Shown here: one piece after another, positions 6,414-13,572 of the stretch
Numbering within the stretch: position 1 is the first letter of the stretch
Layout of the letters: each line of letters starts with the position of its first letter
Origin: a virus
Reading direction: 5' to 3' (one strand)
IMG/VR virus record: IMGVR_UViG_3300032308_000833
Span: 16,763 to 80,762 of that record
DNA length: 64,000 nucleotides
Notes under the pieces: model-generated
The model's database searches: none
What the model was told of the DNA's origin: nothing
Seen by the model: only the letters and a program-made list of their open reading frames with translations
Made by a program: the position numbers and the translations under genes

Positions 6414-8138
6414 ATGGCAACAAGGATGCTACAACGTAGAGGAACTGCTACACAGTGGGCTAATGCTAACCCTACTCTGGGTTCTGGAGAAATTGGTTTT
6501 GAAACCGACACAGGACAATTTAAAATAGGTGACAACTCTACAGCATGGGATGATTTGCCATACTTTAAAAATATAGAAGATTTAGGCGGAAACCTAGACG
6601 ATTACATTTTATTAGAACAAAAAGGTGCAGCAAACGGTGTTGCCACATTAGATGGAAGCAATTTAATCCCTGTAGCACAAATTCCAAATACTATTGCTAG
6701 AATTACAGATGTAGGAAACGCAATTTCTAACGCTATATCAGATTTAACAAATAACGCACCAGCAATACTAGATACCCTTGCAGAACTAGCAAATGCCATC
6801 AATGATGATGGAGATTTTTTCTTAACTATTTCAAACAGCATTAATAACAGTTTAGATGCCGCTAATGAATACACAGATAATAACATAAATACTTTAGCAA
6901 ACAACGTTGCAGAAGAAGCAGAATTATTAGCAAACACTGTTGCAAATAATCTTTCTTGTGCTGTTGCAAGTTTACAAGAAGAAATTGGAAATGCTGTAAC
7001 TGAATCAGAAGCATATACCGATAACGTTGCTGCTCATACTTTAGGAAATGCACAATTTTATACTGATGGTGAAGTAGACATACTTGCAAACTCTATAACA
7101 GATGCACTATCAAATGCACATTCATACACAGATACTGAAGTTTCAGATCATAACCTAGAAACATTAAATGTGCACGGTATATCAAATACAGCAGTACTTG
7201 TAACATTAACAGATTTGAGCAATCACGAAACTGACACATCAAACGTACATGGTATCACAAATACACTAGCAATAGTGTTTACAGATGATGCAAGACTTTC
7301 TGATGCAAGAACACCACTTGCTAACTCTGTTACAAATAACTCTATATCAGGAACAATTGATCAAAATAAGATCACAAACCTTGCAACAACACTAGGAAAT
7401 CTAGCATCCCTTTCAGGTGCAGCGTTTACTGGTAACGTTTCAACAACTGGTAATTTGACAGTAGACGGAGATTTCACTGTAAGTGGATCTAATGTTCTTG
7501 TATCTGCAACACAAATTCAAATAGAGGACACCTTACTACAACTTGGTCACACAAATGCTAACAACGTAGCAGATCTAGGTTTAGTAGTTTCTTATAACGA
7601 TGGAACACAAAAACATGCTGGTATCGTCAAAGACGTTACAGATAGCAAATGGAAATTGTTTGATGGTGTTACATCAGAACCTGGAACAACAGTTAACTTT
7701 GGACAAGGTTCACTAGATGTTTTGGCACTTTTGACACTTGAGGCAAACTCAATCACTGCAACATCAGATATCACTGCAAACGGAATCGTATTTGCAGACG
7801 GTACACAAAGATTAGAAGGTGTACCTTCACGGACACCTATTATTCAAAAGACAGCAAGTTATACTTTGTCAGCATTGACTGAAAGAGATGATTTAATAGA
7901 AATGGATAGCGTTAGTGCAACAACGCTGACTATTCCTCTTAACTCAGCAGTAGCGTTTCCAGTTGGAACATCTATTGATATTCTTCAAACAAATACTGGT
8001 CAAGTAACAATCGCAGGAGACGCAGGAGTAACAGTAAATGCTACACCAGGTCTTAAACTACGCACACGGTGGTCATCTTGCACTCTATTTAAGAGAGCAA
8101 CTAACACCTGGGTTGTATACGGCGACTTAACTGCATAA
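6414..8138 (+). CDS. Long tail fibre protein
   Basis: A 574-residue fibre. Residues 1-50 (LQRRGTATQWANANP, GEIGFETDTGQFKIGD) match the small N-terminal domain that begins many phage fibre and tropism-determinant proteins. A long shaft follows, with alternating YTDNxxNxLAN helical repeats and HxxxTSNVHGITNT segments to about residue 330. A GAAFTGNVSTTGNLTVDGD beta repeat comes next. The final ~95 residues form the same distal domain as the partial protein at 1-276. The Hint gene follows, as in that copy. This strongly supports duplication of a fibre-Hint unit. Likely role is host recognition at the tail tip. Confidence 0.75.
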   Translation: MATRMLQRRGTATQWANANPTLGSGEIGFETDTGQFKIGDNSTAWDDLPYFKNIEDLGGNLDDYILLEQKGAANGVATLDGSNLIPVAQIPNTIARITDVGNAISNAISDLTNNAPAILDTLAELANAINDDGDFFLTISNSINNSLDAANEYTDNNINTLANNVAEEAELLANTVANNLSCAVASLQEEIGNAVTESEAYTDNVAAHTLGNAQFYTDGEVDILANSITDALSNAHSYTDTEVSDHNLETLNVHGISNTAVLVTLTDLSNHETDTSNVHGITNTLAIVFTDDARLSDARTPLANSVTNNSISGTIDQNKITNLATTLGNLASLSGAAFTGNVSTTGNLTVDGDFTVSGSNVLVSATQIQIEDTLLQLGHTNANNVADLGLVVSYNDGTQKHAGIVKDVTDSKWKLFDGVTSEPGTTVNFGQGSLDVLALLTLEANSITATSDITANGIVFADGTQRLEGVPSRTPIIQKTASYTLSALTERDDLIEMDSVSATTLTIPLNSAVAFPVGTSIDILQTNTGQVTIAGDAGVTVNATPGLKLRTRWSSCTLFKRATNTWVVYGDLTA

Positions 8139-8142
8139 CATT

Positions 8143-8151
8143 TGATATAAT
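8143..8151 (+). promoter_or_regulatory. Extended -10 promoter upstream of 8169
   Basis: TGATATAAT is followed after a short leader by AAGGAG (8158-8163) and ATG 8169. This is a leadered version of the same promoter type. Confidence 0.6.
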
Positions 8152-8168
8152 AAGACTAAGGAGATAAC

Positions 8169-9428
8169 ATGGCAATAGGTAAAAAAGTAGGTAAGAAGTC
8201 TCAAGGTTCTAATGACTTTTTAATGCCAAGAACACCAACTATTGGAACAGCAACAAACGTTGGAACAGGGCGGGCATTTAACAATGGTGCAGCCACAGTA
8301 ACATTTACAGCAGATCCTACCTATGCAGCAGACTCTTTTACAGTTACATCAACTCCAGGTAGTTTTACAGCAACAGGAGCATCATCTCCAATTACAGTTA
8401 CAGGATTACAATCAGATACAGCATATACTTTTAAAGTAACTGCAACAAATACTTATGGAACATCAGGTGAATCAGAGGCATCTAACTCTATTACAGCAAC
8501 AACTGTTCCAGCAACACCAGCAGCACCAAGTGCATCATCACCAAACGCTGATCAAGATGTAATTTCATGGGATGCACCAGCAAACGGTGGATCAGTAATA
8601 ACAAATTATCATTGGCAATCAAATGAAGCCCCTGTTAAAGAAGGAGATACTGCGACTACGCTTAACGCAACAGTAGGGCAAGAAGCAGGAACAGCACAAC
8701 GGTACAAAGTTTATGCAACTAACGCTAACGGAAACTCAGAATATTCTGCATTATCAGCAGAAGTAACAACAACATTTTCTTTCGTACCTTTTGGTGTGTT
8801 TGGTTTTTCACCATTTACAGTGTTTGGTTTCTCTCCGTTTAACGTGTTTGGTTTTTCACCATTTAACGTATTTGGTTTCTCACCATTCAGAGTATTTGGT
8901 TTCTCACCATTCAGAGTATTTGGTTTCTCACCAACTACATACTGTGTAGATGAAGATGCACCAGTTCTTACAACAACTGGAAATAAAAAAGCAAAAGACA
9001 TTGAACTTGGAGATAAATTAATTGTAAAAGCATTTGAAGAAATGCCAGTTGGAGATCTTTACAAAATTGTACTTTGGAAAAAAAGAGGTAACCTAACAAA
9101 TTACAGAGAATTAGAAGCAGATGTAACTAAGATTACACCAACAGTAGTACATGAAACAGTTATGTTTAATAATGATCCAAACATGAGATTTTCATTACTA
9201 GAAGATATGTTTGTAATTAAAAATGGTTTATATGGTTTTGTTTCTTCAAGAGAAATTAAACCTGGAGATAAAATTATTACAAGAGATTCTTTGATGGTAG
9301 TAGAAACTGTTGAAATAGTTAACGAAACAAGAACTGTTTACAGTTTTGGAAGATATCCAATTGGATTAGTTATAGCAGGAGGATTAGTTCATTATAACGA
9401 CTACTCTCCTTCAGAAATACCAGATTAA
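8169..9428 (+). CDS. Fibronectin-III, octapeptide-repeat, Hint-domain virion protein
   Basis: A 419-residue paralog of the protein at 286. After a basic start, residues about 20-115 and 116-200 are two fibronectin type III-like domains (VTGLQSDTAYTFKVTATN; then YKVYATNANGNSEYSA). Residues 205-255 are FSPFNVFG octapeptides. Cys259 opens a Hint domain (C-VDEDAPVLTTTGNKKAKDIELGD, EIKPGDKII, VYSF...GGLVHYN). The block B position that normally holds T-x-x-H reads L-L-E-D, so the His is Asp as in the paralog. Cys before the repeats-Hint border is kept. The two proteins share the repeat and Hint parts but differ in their N-terminal adhesion domain, suggesting domain exchange. The two genes that follow encode dioxygenase-like proteins. 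Confidence 0.72.
   Translation: MAIGKKVGKKSQGSNDFLMPRTPTIGTATNVGTGRAFNNGAATVTFTADPTYAADSFTVTSTPGSFTATGASSPITVTGLQSDTAYTFKVTATNTYGTSGESEASNSITATTVPATPAAPSASSPNADQDVISWDAPANGGSVITNYHWQSNEAPVKEGDTATTLNATVGQEAGTAQRYKVYATNANGNSEYSALSAEVTTTFSFVPFGVFGFSPFTVFGFSPFNVFGFSPFNVFGFSPFRVFGFSPFRVFGFSPTTYCVDEDAPVLTTTGNKKAKDIELGDKLIVKAFEEMPVGDLYKIVLWKKRGNLTNYRELEADVTKITPTVVHETVMFNNDPNMRFSLLEDMFVIKNGLYGFVSSREIKPGDKIITRDSLMVVETVEIVNETRTVYSFGRYPIGLVIAGGLVHYNDYSPSEIPD
8781..8933 (+). repeat. 24-bp coding tandem repeats (FSPFNVFG octapeptides), second array
   Basis: Six 24-base units plus a partial unit, encoding F-[SV]-P-F-[GTNR]-V-F-G. The order of variants (G, T, N, N, R, R) parallels that of the array at 544-672 (G, N, N, N, R). 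The Cys codon of the Hint domain follows 10 bases later at 8943. Confidence 0.9.
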
Positions 9429-9448
9429 TAACAATCTAATAACCTATA

Positions 9449-9457
9449 TGCTACAAT
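9449..9457 (+). promoter_or_regulatory. Extended -10 promoter for the 9481-10772 pair
   Basis: TGCTACAAT with a 23-base leader and an AGGGA site before ATG 9481. No convincing -35. Confidence 0.5.
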
Positions 9458-9480
9458 AGTTGTAAGTAGATAGGGAAATA

Positions 9481-10146
9481 ATGAGACAAGGGCCACCACC
9501 AGAATTACGTGGTATTCAGCAATCAATTAAACCACATAAGTTTTTTGAAAGACATCTAAACAATGATTTAGATTTATTAGCAAATGAATTAACTGACAGA
9601 TATCAAAGTATTGAAAAAGTAGAACTAGATGGTATTACTCCAGTTAACAGTAAAGATTATTGGCAAGAATCTGGTAGCGTTTCTACAGTTAAATGGAGAG
9701 AGTATAACGTATTTCAGTTTCACATTGATGGTATATATGAGTTATATAAAAATATTCAAGACATGACTAAAGAGGCTTGTGAATATTACGAGATAGATTT
9801 TGAAAAACAAAGATTTATGTTGCAAGGATGGTTTAATATTAATCATAAGAAAAAAGGAAAACTAGACTGGCATGATCATGGTCATACTGGTGCTCCAAAT
9901 AATTTTCATGGATATTACTGTGTAAAAGCAGAACCATCATCAACTTATTATAGAGTTTTTGGTAAAGATATGGAAAATAAAAATATTGATAATCGTGCTA
10001 TTTTTTCAGAAATGGGACATCCTCATGCACAAGGTGATTGGGATTGGGAAGGACCAAGAATTACAGTTGCATATGATGTTGTAACTTTGGAAGAGTTAAA
10101 ACATGCTGGTAAAGATCATGAGCAACACTGGATACCTTTGATATGA
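9481..10146 (+). CDS. Dioxygenase-like (cupin-fold, 2OG-Fe(II) type) protein A
   Basis: A 221-residue protein with the metal-site layout of 2OG-Fe(II) oxygenases. WHDHGHTGAPNNFHGYYC (130-147) supplies candidate metal ligands, AEPSSTYYR follows, then a distal GHPH (179-182) and PRITVAYD (192-199), where the Arg could bind the 2-oxoglutarate tail. The overall pattern resembles the family of putative 2OG oxygenases in aquatic phages. It overlaps the next gene by 4 bases, and the two are clear paralogs. It lies next to the FSPFNVFG-repeat protein, which makes repeat hydroxylation a testable idea. Substrate unknown. Confidence 0.6.
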   Translation: MRQGPPPELRGIQQSIKPHKFFERHLNNDLDLLANELTDRYQSIEKVELDGITPVNSKDYWQESGSVSTVKWREYNVFQFHIDGIYELYKNIQDMTKEACEYYEIDFEKQRFMLQGWFNINHKKKGKLDWHDHGHTGAPNNFHGYYCVKAEPSSTYYRVFGKDMENKNIDNRAIFSEMGHPHAQGDWDWEGPRITVAYDVVTLEELKHAGKDHEQHWIPLI

Positions 10147-10772
10147 TAAAGGAAAAACCAACACATAAATTTTTTGAAAGATATGTTGACAATGACCTAA
10201 CGCAACTTTCAAGATATTTGTTAAAACTTGAAAAAGATTTATTTGAAGGGGTCTATCCAAAAGTTTCTAAAGAGTTTGCTAATAATATTGGTGGTGTTCA
10301 TAATTTAGGAACAAAGTTTAATATTTTTCAGTGCTATAGTCCACAAATTCACAAATTGTTTTCTGCACTTAGAGAATTAACTATAGATGCTTGTGAGTAT
10401 TACGATATTGATTATAAAAAACAATCTTACATGGTTCAGGGTTGGTTTAACACAGACGGAATAGCAGAACCACCAGTTAATGAATCAACTCATTATCACG
10501 ATCATCTAGGTGGTACTGGTGCACCAAACTTTCATGGTTATTACTGTGTAGATGCTGAGCCATCTTTTACTTATTATAAAATTGGTGGTCAAGATAAAGA
10601 ATCAATTCAAAATATTAACAAGAACAATAGAGCCATATTGTCAGAAACTGGTCACCCACATGGAATAGGTCCTTGGCCTTTTGATAAACCAAGAATTACT
10701 ATTGCTTATGATATATCTCCAGTTACTCATATGAGTGGAAGTGAATTACAACATTGGGTTCCTTTACCTTAA
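10143..10772 (+). CDS. Dioxygenase-like (cupin-fold, 2OG-Fe(II) type) protein B
   Basis: A 209-residue paralog of the preceding protein, sharing KFFER at the start, GACEYY-like ACEYYDIDYKKQ, QGWFN, HDHxGGTGAPNFHGYYCV, AEPSxTYY, NRAILSETGHPH and KPRITIAYD. All candidate metal-binding His and the late Arg are kept, so both copies look functional. ATGA overlap indicates coupled translation. The two may act as a heterodimer or on two related substrates; this is inference. Confidence 0.6.
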   Translation: MIKEKPTHKFFERYVDNDLTQLSRYLLKLEKDLFEGVYPKVSKEFANNIGGVHNLGTKFNIFQCYSPQIHKLFSALRELTIDACEYYDIDYKKQSYMVQGWFNTDGIAEPPVNESTHYHDHLGGTGAPNFHGYYCVDAEPSFTYYKIGGQDKESIQNINKNNRAILSETGHPHGIGPWPFDKPRITIAYDISPVTHMSGSELQHWVPLP

Positions 10773-10897
10773 ACAAGATTGTTTGTTTTATTGTTGGTCA
10801 TAAAATAAAAAGTACTACTTGTCCATATACTAAAAATACATACACGTTGTGTGAACGTTGTAGTCCAAAACAACATACAGCAATGTCGTTTCACTAA
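10754..10897 (+). CDS. Possible small Cys-rich (zinc-ribbon-like) protein
   Basis: A short frame encodes VCFIVGHKIKSTTC, then TLCERCSPKQH and a final MSFH before TAA 10895. A GHK start followed by C...C-x2-C resembles tiny zinc-binding proteins common in phages. There is no ATG or GTG at a sensible position. TTG 10754 gives 47 residues and overlaps the previous gene; ATT 10778 gives 39 residues and fits the usual family start better. No ribosome site is visible. It fills most of an otherwise empty gap of 215 bases. It may be a decayed remnant. Confidence 0.35.
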   Translation: MGSFTLNKIVCFIVGHKIKSTTCPYTKNTYTLCERCSPKQHTAMSFH

Positions 10898-10941
10898 CGC
10901 ACAAATCAAACACATGCAGTGTTTTTAGTTTTAATAAACTC

Positions 10942-10950
10942 TGCTATACT
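10942..10950 (+). promoter_or_regulatory. Extended -10 promoter for the ribonucleotide reductase
   Basis: TGCTATACT is followed by a leader of about 30 bases and AGGAG before ATG 10988. The same nonamer occurs at 53986 and, on the minus strand, at 63042. Confidence 0.6.
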
Positions 10951-10987
10951 TAGTACTTATTCAATTTCATTTAATTAGGAGAAATCA

Positions 10988-13018
10988 ATGTCAGACTTTT
11001 TTAGTTTTAAACTTCCAGAGGATTTTATTACAAAATATGTAACTATGGATAGCCCATTTGGGTTTAGCGATGCTGGAAACAACTCTTTAGGTGAAATTAC
11101 TTTTATTAGAACTTATTCTCGTGTTAAAGAAGATGGAACCAAAGAAAGATGGTACGAGGTTTGTAAGCGTGTAATCGAGGGTATGTATTCAGTACAAAAG
11201 AATCATGCAAAAGAAAACAGATTACCATGGAATGACTACAAGGCTCAAAAGTCTGCTCAAGAAGCATTTGATCGTATGTTTAATCTTAAATGGACACCAC
11301 CAGGTCGTGGGATGTGGGCATTTGGAACCCCCATGACAATGGAAAAAAGGAACTCTGCAGCCCTTCAAAATTGTGCCATGGTATCTACTAAGGATCTAGA
11401 TAGAAACGACCCAGGAGCACTGTTTGCGTGGGTTATGGATGCCCTTATGCTAGGCATTGGAGTTGGTTTTGATACCGTTGGACAAGATAAAGAATTTTCT
11501 ATATATTCACCATTAGAAACTGAATCAGTTTATGAAATTCCAGATACTAGAGAAGGTTGGGTTGAGTCTGTTAGATTATTATTAAATTCATATTTAAGAC
11601 AAGGCCAAGCAAAACAAAAATTTAACTATGATTTAGTAAGACCATTTGGTGCCCCAATTAAAGGTTTTGGCGGTACAGCATCAGGACCAGAACCATTAAT
11701 AAAATTACATAATCAAATTGATACTGTTATTGGAGGCAGAGCAGGAGAAAAACTTGACTCTAGAGCCATAGTAGATGTTGTTAACTTAATTGGAACTTGT
11801 GTTGTTGCAGGAAATGTTCGTAGATCAGCAACACTAGCATTGGGTTCTGCTGAAGATAAAGATTTTATTAATTTAAAAAATCCAGATATATTTCCAGAAA
11901 GAAATTCATTTGATTCAAAGAATCCAGGTTGGGCTTGGATGTCAAACAATTCTATTTCAGCAACAGTGGGCACTAAGTATGAAGATTATGTAGATTTAAT
12001 AGTTAATAATGGAGAGCCAGGCTTTATATGGTTAGATGTTGCTAGAAATTATGGTAGATTAAAAGATCCAGCAGATTATAAAGATTATAGAGTTATGGGT
12101 TTTAATCCATGTGCAGAACAACCATTAGAATCTTATGAACTATGTACATTGGTTGAAGTTCATTTAAATAGACATAAAGATAAAGAAGATTTTTTAAGAA
12201 CATTAAAGTTTGCATACCTATATGGAAAAACAGTTACTTTGGTTCCAACTCATTGGCAACAAACAAATGGTATTATGCAACGTAATAGAAGAATTGGAAC
12301 TTCTTTAACAGGCATTGCTTCTTTTTCAGATAAACATGGTTTGCCAATAGTTCGTGAATGGATGGATGAAGGATATTTAAATATTAAAAAATATGATCAT
12401 CAATATTCAGAATGGTTATGTGTTCGTGAATCAATAAGAGTTACAACAGTTAAGCCATCTGGTAGCGTAAGTATTCTTTCTGGAGCAACTCCAGGAGTTC
12501 ATTGGGGTCCAGGTGGAAAGTTCTTTATGAGAGCAATTAGATTTGGTGAATCTGATCCTATGGTTTATTTATTTAAGGCTGCTGGATATAAAATAGAAGA
12601 TGATGTTGTTTCTGCAAATACAAAGGTTGTCTATTTTCCAATTGCTTCAGAACATGAAAGAGCAGAAAAAGATGTTAGTCTTTTTGAAAAAATTGCTCTT
12701 GCAGCAACTGCTCAAAAATATTGGTCAGACAATGGTGTGTCAGTAACTTTATCTTTTGATAAAGAAACAGAGGCTAAGTATGTTGCTCCAGCATTACACA
12801 TGTACGAAGGACAATTAAAGGCGGTATCATTCTTACCCATGGGAAACACGGTATATCCACAACAACCTTATACAGAAATTACTGAAGAAGAGTATAATAG
12901 TTATGTAGGAAAGATTGCTAAAATCAACTGGGATGCTATCTACGATGGAGTAGAAAATCTAGAAGCACAGGGTGAAGCATACTGTACTACAGATGTTTGT
13001 GAAATAAAGATAGGTTAA
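10988..13018 (+). CDS. nrdJ: Class II (adenosylcobalamin-dependent) ribonucleotide reductase
   Basis: A 676-residue monomeric-type enzyme that reduces ribonucleotides to deoxyribonucleotides for phage DNA synthesis. The active-site strand NPCAEQ (373-378) carries the radical Cys375 and Glu377. Cys129 (ALQNCAM) and Cys386 (YELCTL) are the reducing pair. The C-terminal C666-x4-C671 (CTTDVC) is the swinging dithiol that accepts electrons from thioredoxin-type donors. There is no ATP-cone or class I metal-ligand set and no separate small subunit gene nearby, as expected of class II. Length and lack of partner fit the monomeric triphosphate reductase subgroup. The enzyme needs B12 coenzyme from the host. 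A dioxygenase gene follows after 2 bases. Confidence 0.92.
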   Translation: MSDFFSFKLPEDFITKYVTMDSPFGFSDAGNNSLGEITFIRTYSRVKEDGTKERWYEVCKRVIEGMYSVQKNHAKENRLPWNDYKAQKSAQEAFDRMFNLKWTPPGRGMWAFGTPMTMEKRNSAALQNCAMVSTKDLDRNDPGALFAWVMDALMLGIGVGFDTVGQDKEFSIYSPLETESVYEIPDTREGWVESVRLLLNSYLRQGQAKQKFNYDLVRPFGAPIKGFGGTASGPEPLIKLHNQIDTVIGGRAGEKLDSRAIVDVVNLIGTCVVAGNVRRSATLALGSAEDKDFINLKNPDIFPERNSFDSKNPGWAWMSNNSISATVGTKYEDYVDLIVNNGEPGFIWLDVARNYGRLKDPADYKDYRVMGFNPCAEQPLESYELCTLVEVHLNRHKDKEDFLRTLKFAYLYGKTVTLVPTHWQQTNGIMQRNRRIGTSLTGIASFSDKHGLPIVREWMDEGYLNIKKYDHQYSEWLCVRESIRVTTVKPSGSVSILSGATPGVHWGPGGKFFMRAIRFGESDPMVYLFKAAGYKIEDDVVSANTKVVYFPIASEHERAEKDVSLFEKIALAATAQKYWSDNGVSVTLSFDKETEAKYVAPALHMYEGQLKAVSFLPMGNTVYPQQPYTEITEEEYNSYVGKIAKINWDAIYDGVENLEAQGEAYCTTDVCEIKIG

Positions 13019-13020
13019 AT

Positions 13021-13551
13021 ATGGAAGATTTTAAGTCTCAAATCAAGTATGTTAAGGGTTTTATGAACCCTCAAGAAGCAGGTTTGGTAACGGAATATGC
13101 AAAAAAACATCAAGAACTATTTTCTAATTATGGAAATAGTGAACAAGAGTTTACGGTTCATACCTATCATGAAATAAATGATCTAGATCCTGCTATTCTT
13201 AATATAATTCAAAATGTTGCATTGAAAGTTTATGATTTTGTTTTAAATAACTATGATTCTGAATTTGAAAATTTTATTGATGAAAAAACACATATTGCAA
13301 AATTTGTTGAAGGAAGAGGAATGCATGAACATTTTGATGCTTCTAGGCCAAAAGATATAGCAACTTTAGTTTATTTAAATGATGAATATCAAGGTGGAGA
13401 CATATACTTTCCAAAATATGAAATGTCTTTTAAGCCAGAACCTGGAGATCTATTATGTTTTCCAGACAATACAAACTTTATTCACGGTGTTAAGCCAATA
13501 GTTAAGGGAACAAGGTTTACATTACCTCGTTGGTTTACACGCATTGTGTGA
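13021..13551 (+). CDS. 2OG-Fe(II) dioxygenase, prolyl 4-hydroxylase type
   Basis: A 176-residue protein with the complete classical motif. His104-x-Asp106 (HFD) and His155 bind iron, and Arg165, ten residues after the distal His, would bind 2-oxoglutarate. The strand GGDIYFPKYEMSFKPEPGDLLCFPD between them is typical of prolyl-hydroxylase-like phage proteins. It starts 2 bases after the reductase stop, so both are co-transcribed. Unlike the five genes at 50278-53682 it has the standard H-x10-R spacing. The substrate, protein or small molecule, is unknown. Confidence 0.82.
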   Translation: MEDFKSQIKYVKGFMNPQEAGLVTEYAKKHQELFSNYGNSEQEFTVHTYHEINDLDPAILNIIQNVALKVYDFVLNNYDSEFENFIDEKTHIAKFVEGRGMHEHFDASRPKDIATLVYLNDEYQGGDIYFPKYEMSFKPEPGDLLCFPDNTNFIHGVKPIVKGTRFTLPRWFTRIV

Positions 13552-13557
13552 TAAAAT
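13549..13557 (+). promoter_or_regulatory. Extended -10 promoter for 13573
   Basis: TGATAAAAT overlaps the stop region of the dioxygenase gene. A 15-base gap with AGGAG leads to ATG 13573. Confidence 0.5.
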
Positions 13558-13572
13558 AGACTAGGAGAACCT

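Noticed and set aside
544-8933. CRISPR-like arrays from the 24-bp repeats
   Set aside because: Repeats are contiguous, in frame and codon-variable, without spacers; they encode octapeptides.
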